From Streptomyces gelaticus (GTDB taxonomy: Bacteria > Actinomycetota > Actinomycetes > Streptomycetales > Streptomycetaceae): a stretch of DNA of 64,000 bases. The number at the start of each line of letters is the position of its first letter. The first letter of the stretch is position 1. Location of the stretch: contig NZ_BMTF01000012.1 in the NCBI RefSeq assembly GCF_014649535.1, positions 29,401-93,400 on the forward strand, in the 5' to 3' direction. Made by a program: the position numbers and the translations under genes. Shown in pieces: positions 35,497 to 44,977 of this stretch. The notes beneath the pieces are model-generated. The model did no database searches, was not told the origin of the DNA, and saw only the letters and a program-made list of their open reading frames with translations.

Positions 35497-38064
35497 TTAC
35501 TGGCGGGCGCTGATGACGTCCGCCGGGCGTCCACCGAGTGCGACACGCCCGGGGACCAGCGTCGCCACCGCGGTGAGTACCGCGGCGAAGCCGAGGACCC
35601 CGAGGAACTTCGGCACGTCGACGGAGGGCTGGGCGGCGCCCGTCATCCCGACGCTGAAGGCAGTGAGCACCGCGAGCGAGATGGCCGTGCCGAGCACCGC
35701 GGCGACCAGGACGATCAGGGCGGACTCGATCCTGAGCATCGACATCACCTGACGGCGGGTCGTGCCGACGAGCCGCAGCAGGGCGAACTCGCGGGTGCGG
35801 TCCGAGACCGACATGGCCAGGGTGTTGACCACGGCGATCGCGGTGAACGCGATGATCAGCCCCATGGCGAGGTAGTTGACCTCGGCGTTGGACTGCTGCA
35901 CGTCCGCCTGGAGGTCGTCGACCTGGGTGCGGTCGAGGACGCCGATGCCCGGGAAGCGCTTGAGCGCGCCGGCCAGTTGCTCGCGGCCCGCCTTGCCGTC
36001 ACCGGCCGTCTTGACGAGGACGGAGGAGGCGAGCGGGTTGTCGACGTGCCGGGCGACCAGGTCGTGCGACATGGTCAGGTCGCCGAAGCCCAGGCCGCGT
36101 TCGTAGACGGCGGCGACCTTCAGCTCGGCCACGGTGGAGTCGCCGAGTGTCACCTTGAGCGTGTCACCGGGCTTCTTGCCGAGGTGGTCGGCGGAGACGT
36201 CACTCATCGCGACGCTCTTGTCCCCGAAGCCCTTGAGGCTGCCTTGGGAGACGTCCGGGTCCCAGTTCGTGGTGAGGCCCTGCGCGGAGATGCCCTGCGC
36301 CGGGTACTTGTCGAGGCCGACGCGGACCTGGGTCCGGACGATCTCGGTGACCTGGGTGACGCCCGGTACGGCGCGCAGCGCGTCCGTCGCCTCGGCGGGG
36401 ACACCGGGGCCGTTCGAAGCGACCAGCCAGTCCGCCTTGTTGCCGGCCTTGGCCTGGGCCGAGGCGGCGTCGCCCATGGTGGTCTGCACGAACAGGACGG
36501 TGCAGGCCATGCCGATGAGCAGGACCAGCGGAGTGACGGCAGCGGCCATCCGCTTGGCGTTGGCCCGCGCGTTGGCGGTGGCGAGGTGACCGCCGACGCG
36601 CGAGAACTTGAGCGGGATCCCGAGGACCGCGACGGCGATCCGGGCGATGACCGGGCCGAGCAGCGAGACCGCGACGGCGAGGACCACGACGGACAGGAAC
36701 GTGACGGGCTGCGAAGCCGGTTCGGTGCGCAGGAAGCCCAGCAGGACGACCACACCGATACCGAGGGCCAGGACGAGCATCCCCACGCCGAGCCGTCCCC
36801 ACGCGAAGTGGCGCTGTTCCATGGACGCCTCGGACAGGGCCTCGGCCGGGCGGATGCGGGCGGTGCGGCGTGCGGAGATGCGGGCCGCGACCCAGGCGCC
36901 GAGCAGAGCCGCCCCGACTGCGGCGGCGAACGGCACGAAACTGAAGGTGAGTTCGAGGGTGTCGGGGATGGCCTTGAAGTCGATGAACTTGCTGTGCAGC
37001 CAGTACGCGATGGGCAGGCCCACGACCGAGCCGAGGCCGCCCGCGAGGCCGCCGATGATCAGGGCCTCGCGGCCGATCAGCTGACGGACCTGCTTGGGGG
37101 TCGCGGCGATGGCACGCAGCAGGGCGAGCTCGCGGTACCGCTGCTGGATGGAGAGCGCGAACGTACCGACGACGACGAGGATCGCGACGAGCAGCGACGT
37201 ACCGCCCATGGCGCCGCCCATGGAGACGAGCTTGACCCGGGCCTTGCCCGCGTCGAGGAATTCGATGGGGCCGCGTTCGCCACCGGTGGCGACGGCGTAC
37301 TTGCGGCCGTCGCCGGCGAGGGCCTTCCTGGCCTGGTCCGCGAGTTCGCCCGCGGAGACGCCCGGCTTGGGCAGCAGGCCGACGGCCGCGACCTGGCCGG
37401 CCCGTCCGGAGAGTTCGCGGGCGGTCTCGTCGGAGAAGAACAGCGAGGTCTGCTGGTGCAGGTCGCCGCCCGTGGCTGCGGCAATGCCGCTGACCTTGTA
37501 CGTGGTCGGGGCGCCGGTCGACTGGACGACGAGGCTGCTGCCGGTCCTGAGGCCGGTGCGGGCCGCGAGTTCCCGGTCGAGGACGACCTCGTCGGCGCCC
37601 ACGGGTGCCTTGCCGTCGGTCAGCTCGAACGGGGTCAGTGCGGCGGAGGACCAGGCGTGTCCGTAGGACGGCTTGCCGTCGATGCCCGGCACGATCCGGC
37701 CCTGGGGGCCGACCGCGTACGCCGGGAAGTTCGTCTCGGGCACCGCCTTGCGTACACCGGGCAGGCCGGCGAGGGTCTCGGTGGTCCCCTCGGGCAGCCA
37801 GACCCGCTCGGCCAGCGGCTTCGCCTTGTGCTTCTCCTTGACCTTGCCCTTCTTCTTCTTGATGGTGGTCTGGTGGACGTTCTGGTCGGCGCCGACGATG
37901 ACCGGGGCCGCGGCGTAGCGCTCGGTGGCGATGGTGCCGCGCAGACCGGTCTCCAGGAGGATGCCGCAGGCGGTGACCAGGGCGGCGGCGCAGAACAGGG
38001 CGAGGAAGGCGCCGATGAAGCCGCCCTTCCTGGCCTTGAGTGTCTGCAGTGCATAGCGCAGCAT
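35497..38064 (-). CDS. MacB/FtsX-type ABC transporter permease
   Basis: 855 aa. It has one N-terminal membrane helix (GGFIGAFLALFCAAALVTACG), a large extracytoplasmic domain (about 50-250), then two FtsX domains with several helices each (about 250-380 and 720-850), around a central pair of helices. Such permeases with lone ATPases export peptides or confer resistance to peptide antibiotics. The ATG at 38064 overlaps the ATPase stop as TGATG; GTG at 38073 is the alternative start. It is likely the exporter or self-resistance system for the cluster product. Confidence 0.88.
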   Translation of the reverse strand: MLRYALQTLKARKGGFIGAFLALFCAAALVTACGILLETGLRGTIATERYAAAPVIVGADQNVHQTTIKKKKGKVKEKHKAKPLAERVWLPEGTTETLAGLPGVRKAVPETNFPAYAVGPQGRIVPGIDGKPSYGHAWSSAALTPFELTDGKAPVGADEVVLDRELAARTGLRTGSSLVVQSTGAPTTYKVSGIAAATGGDLHQQTSLFFSDETARELSGRAGQVAAVGLLPKPGVSAGELADQARKALAGDGRKYAVATGGERGPIEFLDAGKARVKLVSMGGAMGGTSLLVAILVVVGTFALSIQQRYRELALLRAIAATPKQVRQLIGREALIIGGLAGGLGSVVGLPIAYWLHSKFIDFKAIPDTLELTFSFVPFAAAVGAALLGAWVAARISARRTARIRPAEALSEASMEQRHFAWGRLGVGMLVLALGIGVVVLLGFLRTEPASQPVTFLSVVVLAVAVSLLGPVIARIAVAVLGIPLKFSRVGGHLATANARANAKRMAAAVTPLVLLIGMACTVLFVQTTMGDAASAQAKAGNKADWLVASNGPGVPAEATDALRAVPGVTQVTEIVRTQVRVGLDKYPAQGISAQGLTTNWDPDVSQGSLKGFGDKSVAMSDVSADHLGKKPGDTLKVTLGDSTVAELKVAAVYERGLGFGDLTMSHDLVARHVDNPLASSVLVKTAGDGKAGREQLAGALKRFPGIGVLDRTQVDDLQADVQQSNAEVNYLAMGLIIAFTAIAVVNTLAMSVSDRTREFALLRLVGTTRRQVMSMLRIESALIVLVAAVLGTAISLAVLTAFSVGMTGAAQPSVDVPKFLGVLGFAAVLTAVATLVPGRVALGGRPADVISARQ

Positions 38065-38849
38065 CAGGCCCACGCTCCCAGGTGTGTCATGCGCTCGGCG
38101 ACGAGGTCGGCGGTCGGGGCGTCCATCCGGCCGGCGATCTTGCCGTCGGCCAGGAATAAGACGGTGTCGGCGTACGAGGCGGCCACCGGGTCGTGGGTGA
38201 CCATGACGACGGTCTGGCCGGTCTCGTTCACGCAGGCGCGCAGCAGGGAGAGGATCTCCTTGGCGGTCACGGTGTCGAGGGCGCCGGTCGGCTCGTCGCC
38301 GAAGATGACGTCGGGCCGGGTGATGAGGGCGCGGGCGATGGCGACGCGCTGCTGCTGTCCGCCGGAGAGTTCGGCGGGCCGGTGGGCGGCCCGGCCACCC
38401 AGGCCGACACGGCCGAGGATCTCGTCGAGCCAGTTCTTGTCGAGGCTCTCGCCCGCGAGGCGCAGCGGCAGTTCGACGTTCTGACGGACCGACAGGGAGG
38501 GGATGAGGTTGAACGCCTGGAAGACGAAGCCGATGCGCTGGCGGCGCAGCTTCGTCAGCTGGGTCTCGTTCATGTCGTTGAGCTGGGTGTCCCCGATGTA
38601 GGACTGGCCCGTGGTCGGCTTGTCGAGGCCGGCCGCGCAGTGCAGGAACGTCGACTTGCCGGAGCCCGAAGGGCCCATCACCGCGGTGAAGGAGCCGCGC
38701 TCGATCCCCACGGAGACCCCGTCCAGGGCGCGGACACCGCGGCCGTTCTTGCCGTACACCTTGGTCACGTCGGCCAGACGAAGGGCATGCCCCCGGTTGA
38801 CCGTGTTGTGGCCGTTGTCGAGGTAAGGGCGGCTCGTCTCGGTCACCAT
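38064..38849 (-). CDS. ABC transporter ATP-binding protein (LolD/MacB type) with a TTA codon
   Basis: 261 aa. Walker A is GPSGSGKS, the signature LSGGQQQRVAIARAL, and Walker B VIFGDEPTGALD, with the H-loop in VTHDP. This is the LolD/SalX-like class that pairs with FtsX permeases. The ATG at 38849 follows AGAGGAC; the upstream in-frame extension has no coding character. Codon 231 is TTA (38159-38157), so full translation should need the bldA leucyl-tRNA. It is coupled to the permease by TGATG. Confidence 0.92.
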   Translation of the reverse strand: MVTETSRPYLDNGHNTVNRGHALRLADVTKVYGKNGRGVRALDGVSVGIERGSFTAVMGPSGSGKSTFLHCAAGLDKPTTGQSYIGDTQLNDMNETQLTKLRRQRIGFVFQAFNLIPSLSVRQNVELPLRLAGESLDKNWLDEILGRVGLGGRAAHRPAELSGGQQQRVAIARALITRPDVIFGDEPTGALDTVTAKEILSLLRACVNETGQTVVMVTHDPVAASYADTVLFLADGKIAGRMDAPTADLVAERMTHLGAWA

Positions 38850-38925
38850 GTTGCGACCTGTCCTCTCCGTAGTGCGGTTCCGGGTCTCAGGGGGATGATT
38901 TTCGAGCGTATATGGCATCGAGTCG

Positions 38926-38956
38926 AGCGTGGTCCGTACTTCTATATTCCATCTAT
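38926..38956 (-). promoter_or_regulatory. SARP-type promoter site of the ABC exporter operon
   Basis: On the minus strand ATAGA (38956-38952) and ATAGA (38945-38941) lie 11 bp apart. A 9-bp spacer and CACGCT (38931-38926) follow as -10. The region is clearly AT-richer than its surroundings. Confidence 0.65.
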
Positions 38957-39124
38957 TTCGGGGCCGTTTGGGGCAGTTGACCGGGTGCTCGCCGTTGGGC
39001 GGAGGCGCTACCGCGGTGCCGCGCCCGGACCGCGGCGGGCCGCGCACGAGGTGGCGCCACCGGCACCTGCTCGGGCATGGCTTCGCGCCGCAAGAAGAGT
39101 GTTCTTGCGGCGCGAAGCCCGCCG

Positions 39125-39913
39125 TCACGCCGGGGCGTGGACGTGCACCGGGCCCAGGGGGCTGGTCTCCGGACGGGCCACGGAGGCCGCCCAGCGGTCG
39201 CCGATGTCGACGTCCATCACCTGCCAGCGCGATTCCTCACCGCGGTAGCGGTGCACCACCCGCACGGGCCCGTCCTGCGCCGGACTGACGTCCAGTGCGT
39301 TGAGCGCCATGCCCAGCAGGCCGAGACCGACGGCCTTGACCACCGCCTCCTTGCGGGTCCAGGCCCGGTGGAAGGCGGCGTCCCGGGCCGTGCCCGGGGG
39401 CAGACCGAGGACGTGTGCGCTCTCCGAGGCGGTGAGTACCACATCGGCCAGGCCGGCCGGTTCGACCGGCCGGAGGGCTTCCACGTCGACGCCCACCCAA
39501 TGGCCCGCCCGTACCGCGAGGGCCCCGGCCCCCGCCGTGCGGGACAGGCTGACCGCGAGCGGGACCGGCGGGTGGGACACGGCCGGCGGGCCGTGCTCCC
39601 GGTCGCCGCAGCCGGGGCAGATCCGCCGGCCGAAACCGACCTCTCCCGGTTCGACGCCGAGCAGCCCGGCCACGGCCCGCCGGGCACCGGCCCGGGTGGC
39701 GGTGAACGCGGCCGCGTCCGCCTCGGCGTGGAAGCGCTGGGCCCGGCCCCGCTCCACCTCGTCGAGAACGGCGTAGTCCGCCGGGTCGGTCCGTGTGCCG
39801 AGCGGCCACCACCACACATGGATCTCGCCCGACTCCTGCATCCGGCCGACCTCTTCGAGCGCCGGTCGGGGTATGCGCACCTCGCTGATCGCGGTGTTCC
39901 GCCGAGGTGTCAT
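39125..39913 (-). CDS. Sfp-type 4'-phosphopantetheinyl transferase (copy 2)
   Basis: 262 aa. Core motifs are VGVDVEALRP and AWTRKEAVVKAVG, preceded by the CxxC segment CPGCGDREHGPP. It is clearly homologous to the PPTase at 33.2-34.1 kb, sharing the HVWWW N-terminal strand and the PVHVHA C-terminus, but diverged. It is the last gene of the ebo-type operon, 35 bp after the phosphodiesterase. GAGAGGAGG precedes the ATG. It should activate carrier proteins; why one cluster has two is unclear. Confidence 0.92.
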   Translation of the reverse strand: MTPRRNTAISEVRIPRPALEEVGRMQESGEIHVWWWPLGTRTDPADYAVLDEVERGRAQRFHAEADAAAFTATRAGARRAVAGLLGVEPGEVGFGRRICPGCGDREHGPPAVSHPPVPLAVSLSRTAGAGALAVRAGHWVGVDVEALRPVEPAGLADVVLTASESAHVLGLPPGTARDAAFHRAWTRKEAVVKAVGLGLLGMALNALDVSPAQDGPVRVVHRYRGEESRWQVMDVDIGDRWAASVARPETSPLGPVHVHAPA

Positions 39914-39948
39914 CTGGCCTCCTCTCGATCCTTTCGATACGGCCGGTC

Positions 39949-41325
39949 TCAGGCCAGTCCGTTGAGGCGCAGAAGCAGTTCCTTCACCTCGGTGGCGTGG
40001 TAGCGGTCCCGTTCCTGCCCCGGGTCGGAGCACAGCAGCAGCGGCCCGTCCCGGTGGTCCTGGGGCAGCCGTCCATGGCTGCCTCCGACATGGCTCGGGT
40101 CGAGCGGCACCACGGTGAGCGGTGCGCGCATCCCGGCCTTCTTGCGCAGCAGGGTGAGTGCTGCCTTCGCCTTCACCGCCTTGTCGGCGGGGTCGAAGAA
40201 GAGCTCGGCCGGGTCGTAGCCCGGCTTGCGGTGGATCTCGACGCCGCGCGCGAAGTCGGGGGCGCGGGTGTCGTCGAGCCAGTAGTAGTACGTGAACCAG
40301 GCGTCCGGTTCGGCGACGGCGACCAGCTCGCCCGCATTGGGGTGGTCGATGCCGTAGGCGGCCTGTTCGGTGCGGTCCCAGATCTCGTCGACGCCCTCGG
40401 TGTGTTTCAGGACGTCGCGGACGCGCGGGATGTCGGCGGGGTCGGCGACGTACACATGGGCGGCCTGGTGGTCGGCCACGGCGAACGCGCGGGAGGTGCA
40501 GGGGTCCAGGTACTCCATGCCGCGCTGGCTGTAGACGGAGAGGAGTCCTTCGCGGCGCAGTGCGCGGTTGATGTCGACGGGCCGGGAGACCGGGCCGATG
40601 CCGTACTCGCTGAGGGCGACGACGGTGGTGCCGCGGTCGCGCAGGTCGCCGAGGAGCGGGGCGAGTGCGGCATCGGCCTCGCGGGCGGCGCGCACGGCCT
40701 GGGGGCTGTCGGGGCCGTACCGCTGGAGGTCGTAGTCGAGATGGGGCACGTAGATGAACGACAGGTCGGGGCGGCGGGTGTCGACGACGTGGCGGGCGGC
40801 CGTGGCGATCCATCGCGTGGAGGCGATGGAGGCGGTCGGGCCCCAGTAGTGGAAGAGGGGGAACTCACCCTGGCGAGCGGTGAGTTCGTCGCGCAGGTCG
40901 GCGGGTTCGGTGTAGCAGTCGGGAGACTTGCGGCCGTCGTAGTGGTAGACGGGTCGCGGCGTCAGGACGGTGTCGACGTCCGCGCCCATGGCCCACCACC
41001 AGCACAGGTACGCGGTGGTGTGGCCGGGGTCCTGTTTCCGCGCGGCCTGCCACACCTTCTCGCCCCGGACGAGGGCGTTGTGCTGGCGCCACATCATGAC
41101 CTCGCCGTGGTCGCGGTGGTACCAGCCGTTGCCGACGGCCCCGTGGTCGCGGGGCAGCAGGCCGGTGGTGAGGGTGGCCTGGACGGTGGCAGTGACGGCG
41201 GGGAAGACGGTGTCGAGGCGGGCGGTGAAGCCCTCCTGTCCGATGGCCGCGACGTGCGGCATCTCGCCGAGGAGGCGGGGGGTGAGGCCGACGGTGCACA
41301 GGACGGCGACCTGGCGGGTGGTCAT
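39949..41325 (-). CDS. Alkaline phosphatase/phosphodiesterase superfamily protein (EboF-like)
   Basis: 458 aa of the type I phosphodiesterase/nucleotide pyrophosphatase family. The probable nucleophile Thr is in FPAVTATVQATLTTG, and metal ligands probably lie in PHLDYDLQRYG and LSEYG. No signal peptide. Its ATG overlaps the stop of the EboE-like gene by 4 bp. A nucleotide-pyrophosphatase-like protein is one of the conserved partners of ebo operons in cyanobacteria and algae. The substrate is unknown and may be a phosphorylated intermediate of this pathway. Confidence 0.85.
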   Translation of the reverse strand: MTTRQVAVLCTVGLTPRLLGEMPHVAAIGQEGFTARLDTVFPAVTATVQATLTTGLLPRDHGAVGNGWYHRDHGEVMMWRQHNALVRGEKVWQAARKQDPGHTTAYLCWWWAMGADVDTVLTPRPVYHYDGRKSPDCYTEPADLRDELTARQGEFPLFHYWGPTASIASTRWIATAARHVVDTRRPDLSFIYVPHLDYDLQRYGPDSPQAVRAAREADAALAPLLGDLRDRGTTVVALSEYGIGPVSRPVDINRALRREGLLSVYSQRGMEYLDPCTSRAFAVADHQAAHVYVADPADIPRVRDVLKHTEGVDEIWDRTEQAAYGIDHPNAGELVAVAEPDAWFTYYYWLDDTRAPDFARGVEIHRKPGYDPAELFFDPADKAVKAKAALTLLRKKAGMRAPLTVVPLDPSHVGGSHGRLPQDHRDGPLLLCSDPGQERDRYHATEVKELLLRLNGLA

Positions 41326-42503
41326 GGCGTGGCTCCCGCATGCTCGGTGAGGCCGAGACGAATCAACTCGCCATGTGTCCATTCGAGTTCGGTGGCGATC
41401 CCGGCGGCGATGCCGGCCGCCCCGGTGGGCCGGAGTCCGGCGGGCAGCACGTCCCAGGTGTACGTCTCGACCTCGACGTGGTCGGTGAGGGCGCGCTCGC
41501 CGCCGAAGGTCGCCCGCAGGGTCTCCTGGAGGGAGTCACTGGTGTTGCGCAGTGGCGGCTCGGGCTGGTCGTGCAGGGGTACGTGGTAGTGGATGCGCCA
41601 GGGCGCTTCGCCGGGCAGGGCGCCCGCAAGGGCGGGGGCGAGGTCGTCGGAGCCGCGCAGGGTGCCGTCGGGGAGCTGTTCGCGGACCTGGTGCAGAAAG
41701 CGGGGTTCGGCGAAGGGGCGCAGCGCCTCGCGGGACTCGGCGTCGGCGGGTGTGTCGGCGACGAGGGCGGAGGACGCCTGGAGCTTGACGATGGGCACCC
41801 CTTCGGCGACGAGGGCGGCGATGGCGCTCGGCGGGTCCTCGTGCTGGACCGCGAGGTGGCAGGCGTCCAGGCACAGGCCGACCCGTTCGTGGTCGGCGTC
41901 GGCGATGGCACGGGCGGCCTGGGCGGTGGTCTCGGCGACGCAGCCGGGTTCGGGTTCCAGGCCGACGCGGATGGAGCGGCCGGTCTCGGACTCGATCTGC
42001 TTGAGTCCGGCGGCCAGGTCGTCCAGGTGCCGGGCGGCGGCGGAGCGCTGCACACCGGTCCAGGGAGTGCGCCAGGCCAGGGGCAGGGTGGATATGGAGC
42101 CGCGGGCTGCGTCCTCGGGCAGCAGTCCGGAGAGCACCTTGGCGAGGTTGAGGGTGAAGGTCAGGCGGGACGGCTCGGACCAGTCGGGGAAGTACACGCC
42201 GCGTTTGACGACGGGGGTGTGGAAGCCGCGGTAGGGGAAGCCGTTGAGGGTGACGACCTCCAGGCCCCGGGCGGTCAGGTCCCGGCGCAGCGCGTCGGTG
42301 TCGGCCGGGTGGTCGGCGAGGTGGTGGGCCACGTCGGCGGGGAGCCACAGGCCGAGGCCGACGAGGTCGGTGCCGAGGTGCTGGCGTACCTGCTCCGCGT
42401 GCTCGGTGAGCTGGGCCGTGATCCCGTCGAGGGTCTCCGCCGGATACACATTGGTGCAGTAGGCGAGGTGGATGGTGGTGGAGTCCGAGTGGTGCAGACG
42501 CAT
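41322..42503 (-). CDS. eboE: EboE-like metabolite-traffic protein (TIM barrel)
   Basis: 393 aa, xylose-isomerase-like TIM barrel of the EboE type. Characteristic segments are HLAYCTNVYPAETLDGI, TLNGFPYRGFH, LGLEPEPGC and LCLDACHLAV, the last two holding the Glu and Asp/His that usually bind a divalent metal. The gene lies 12 bp downstream of the TatD-like gene and overlaps the next gene (ATGA). In cyanobacteria ebo genes are needed for export of the scytonemin monomer to the periplasm; the chemistry is not established. Confidence 0.86.
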   Translation of the reverse strand: MRLHHSDSTTIHLAYCTNVYPAETLDGITAQLTEHAEQVRQHLGTDLVGLGLWLPADVAHHLADHPADTDALRRDLTARGLEVVTLNGFPYRGFHTPVVKRGVYFPDWSEPSRLTFTLNLAKVLSGLLPEDAARGSISTLPLAWRTPWTGVQRSAAARHLDDLAAGLKQIESETGRSIRVGLEPEPGCVAETTAQAARAIADADHERVGLCLDACHLAVQHEDPPSAIAALVAEGVPIVKLQASSALVADTPADAESREALRPFAEPRFLHQVREQLPDGTLRGSDDLAPALAGALPGEAPWRIHYHVPLHDQPEPPLRNTSDSLQETLRATFGGERALTDHVEVETYTWDVLPAGLRPTGAAGIAAGIATELEWTHGELIRLGLTEHAGATP

Positions 42504-42515
42504 GACGTATTTACC

Positions 42516-43373
42516 TCAACTACCGCCGCGGGCGATCGAATTGCCGGCGTACAGCCCCGCGGCCTGCACATCGTTGTAACCGTCCAGGTCAAGCCTGCCC
42601 GACTGCCCGTAGAACATGAGCGGGTTGCGCCACATGACGCGGTCGACATCATCCTCGTCGAATCCGGCGTCGAGCATGGCTTCGGCCGTGATCCTCGTGA
42701 GCAGGGGATCGCTGTGCCCCCAGTCCGCCGCCGAGTTCACGAGCATGTGCTCCGTTCCGTACTTTTTGAGGATGCCGACCATCCGCTGCGGGGTCATCTT
42801 GGTGTCCGGGTAGATGGAGAAGCCCATCCAGCAGCCGGTTCCGATCACCTCGGTGACGGTGACCTCGTTGAGATGGTCGAGGACGACGAAACCGGGGTCG
42901 ATACCGGATTCCTCGACGACGGCCAGGGACCGCGCGGTTCCACCCGCCTTGTCGCGGTGCGGGGTGTGGACCAGTGCGGGCAGCCCGAACTCGACGGCGA
43001 GGGCGAGCTGTGCGGCGAACGCGTGTTCCTCCGCGTCGGTCATGGTGTCGTAGCCGATCTCCCCGACCGCTACGACGGAGTCCTTGGCGAGGTAGCGCGG
43101 CAGCAGGTCGAGCACGGGCGTGCAGCGCGGGTCGTTGGCCTCCTTGGGGTTGAGTCCGATGGTGCAGTGGTGCTGGATGCCGAACTGGGCCGCGCGGTAG
43201 GGCTCCCAGCCGAGCAGGGCGTCGAAGTAGTCGGCGAAGCTGGCCGGGTGGGTGCGTGGCTGACCGAGCCAGAAGGCCGGCTCCACCAGGGCGCGTACAC
43301 CTGCGTCGTACATGGCCCGGTAGTCGTCGGTGGTCCGGGACGTCATGTGGATGTGCGGGTCGAATATACGCAT
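42516..43373 (-). CDS. eboB: TatD-family metal hydrolase (EboB-like)
   Basis: 285 aa. The N-terminal metal motif is FDPHIHM (HxH). Further ligands probably lie in GEIGYD (Glu), VHTPHRDK (His), LDHLNE (His) and NSAADWG (Asp). This is the TatD/amidohydrolase set, matching the EboB member of ebo operons. Sixty bp separate it from the EboA-like gene upstream. Reaction unknown; TatD relatives act as nucleases or lactonases, but the ebo branch has not been assigned a substrate as far as I know. Confidence 0.85.
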   Translation of the reverse strand: MRIFDPHIHMTSRTTDDYRAMYDAGVRALVEPAFWLGQPRTHPASFADYFDALLGWEPYRAAQFGIQHHCTIGLNPKEANDPRCTPVLDLLPRYLAKDSVVAVGEIGYDTMTDAEEHAFAAQLALAVEFGLPALVHTPHRDKAGGTARSLAVVEESGIDPGFVVLDHLNEVTVTEVIGTGCWMGFSIYPDTKMTPQRMVGILKKYGTEHMLVNSAADWGHSDPLLTRITAEAMLDAGFDEDDVDRVMWRNPLMFYGQSGRLDLDGYNDVQAAGLYAGNSIARGGS

Positions 43374-43433
43374 GGCCGATCTCCGTCGGGGGTATGGGCC
43401 GGCTCCGCGGCGGGGCCGGGTGCGGGACAGCGC

Positions 43434-44093
43434 TCAGCTGTCGTGGGTGGCGACCAGCCACAGGTCGGCGGGCACGGTGCGGCCGGCCGCGCGGCGCTCG
43501 TTCGCGAAATCGAAGGCCATCCGGGCGAGTTCGGCGTCCCGCCGTTCATGCAGGCCGGCCACCTTGGCCAGTGGGATCCCGGTGAAGAGGCACTTGAGAA
43601 CGGCCTGGCGCCAGCGGTACTGGTCGAGGTGGACCCGTGCGTAGGGGCCGAGTGCGGCGGCGACGAGTCGGCTGTCGTTGGTACGCAGTGCGTCGTCGGT
43701 GAGGTGGACGGCGTGCGGTCCGAGGGGCAGGAAGGGCAGGGCGCACAGGACACCGCGCCGCTCCGCCGCGTCGCCGTTCCGGTAGCGCTCCGTGACCTCC
43801 TGCGCCAACTCCGTTCCGCTGAGCTTCAGTTGGCCGAGAAATCTGGTGCGTACGCCGTCCTCGACGCTCCAGCCCGCCCAGCCCGGCAGCCGGCCCCGGC
43901 CGTAGACGCGGCCGGCGGCAGGGAAGCGGCTGTCGAGGGCGTCCGGGCCTTGTTCGGCGACGGCCGCGAGGTCCCGGGCGAGGCGGGCGCGGTGTTCGTG
44001 GCCGAGGGCGGAGCCCAGTCCCTCCGTGAGGGCGCGCAGGGTGAGCGTGTGGTGCACGGCGGTCGGTGCCGCCGTGATCGTCGGTGCTGTCAT
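43434..44093 (-). CDS. eboA: EboA-domain protein
   Basis: 219 aa, all-helical and soluble. Segments SVEDGVRTRFLGQL, CALPFLP, DDALRTNDSRLVAAALGPYA and WRQAVLKCLFTGIPLAKVAGL are those of the EboA domain, a HEAT-like family found with EboB and EboC. No catalytic residues are known for the family. The start overlaps the isomerase-like gene stop (ATGA). It is likely a structural or scaffold member of the ebo machinery. Confidence 0.82.
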   Translation of the reverse strand: MTAPTITAAPTAVHHTLTLRALTEGLGSALGHEHRARLARDLAAVAEQGPDALDSRFPAAGRVYGRGRLPGWAGWSVEDGVRTRFLGQLKLSGTELAQEVTERYRNGDAAERRGVLCALPFLPLGPHAVHLTDDALRTNDSRLVAAALGPYARVHLDQYRWRQAVLKCLFTGIPLAKVAGLHERRDAELARMAFDFANERRAAGRTVPADLWLVATHDS

Positions 44094-44977
44094 ACCGGTT
44101 CGGCCTCCTTCGACAGGGCTGCGGTGCGCAGGAATTCGATGCTGCGGCGGGCGGTCGCGGTCGCCGCGTGACTGTGCCGGGGCAGTTCCACGGAGACCAG
44201 CCCCTGGTAACCGGCGGCGCCCAGGGCGTGCAGGACCGGCGGGAAGTCGATCTCGCCCTCGCCGAACGGCAGGTGCTCGTGGACGCCGCGTCGCATGTCC
44301 TCGATCTGGACGTGGGCGAGGCGGTCGGCCGCCAGTTCGACGCAGCGGGTGACGGTATGGGGTTCGAGGCACCGGCAGTGGCCGATGTCGAGGGTGAGAC
44401 GGAAACGCTCGGGGAGGCCTAGTTCGCGGTGGAGCCTGCGGTAGCCGGCGAGGTCGGCGACGAGCATGCCGGGTTCGGGTTCGAAGGCGAGGTCGATCCC
44501 GGTGGCGTCGGCGTGTGCGACGGTCTCGGCACAGCCGTCGACGAGCCGCTGCCAGGCCTGTTCGGGGGTGGTGCCGGCGTCCGGGGTGCCGCTCCAGAAG
44601 TGGACGGCCCCGGCGCCCAGCTCGGCGGCGATGCCGATGGCGCGGCGGAGCAGTCCCAGACGCAGGTCACGGCCCTCGGGCTCGGCGGACAGCAGGGTGG
44701 GGCGGTGCTTGCGCCAGGGGTCGAGGAGGTAGCGGGCACCGGTCTCGACGACGACGGCGAGGCCGGTGGCGTCGAGGACGCGCCGGGTCTCGGCGATCCG
44801 CCGGGGCAGGTCGTGCGCGTAGGGGTCGAGGTGCTGGTGGTCCAGGGTGAGCGAGACGCCCTGATATCCGAGGTCGGCGAGAACACGCAGCGCGTCGGGC
44901 AGCCGGTGGTCGGCAAAGCCGTTCGTGCCGTACGCGAAGCGCAGGGCGGTGGCCGGGGTGTCCGGGCGGGGGCTCAT
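44090..44977 (-). CDS. Sugar-phosphate isomerase/epimerase-like TIM barrel
   Basis: 295 aa of the xylose-isomerase-like (AP endonuclease 2) fold. It has FAYGTNGFADHRLPDALRVL, then FEPEPGML and LDIGHC with the metal-site Glu and Asp/His, and late VSVELPRHSH. It overlaps both neighbours by ATGA. It is probably homologous to a gene in the CDA locus of S. coelicolor that lies beside a prenyltransferase-like and an inositol-phosphate-synthase-like gene (from memory). Likely acts on a cyclitol or sugar made by the upstream synthase. Confidence 0.83.
   Translation of the reverse strand: MSPRPDTPATALRFAYGTNGFADHRLPDALRVLADLGYQGVSLTLDHQHLDPYAHDLPRRIAETRRVLDATGLAVVVETGARYLLDPWRKHRPTLLSAEPEGRDLRLGLLRRAIGIAAELGAGAVHFWSGTPDAGTTPEQAWQRLVDGCAETVAHADATGIDLAFEPEPGMLVADLAGYRRLHRELGLPERFRLTLDIGHCRCLEPHTVTRCVELAADRLAHVQIEDMRRGVHEHLPFGEGEIDFPPVLHALGAAGYQGLVSVELPRHSHAATATARRSIEFLRTAALSKEAEPV

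Noticed and set aside
35323..38484. 1053-aa open frame on the plus strand
   Set aside because: It mirrors the ABC permease and ATPase genes; no ribosome site, and composition is typical of an antisense frame.
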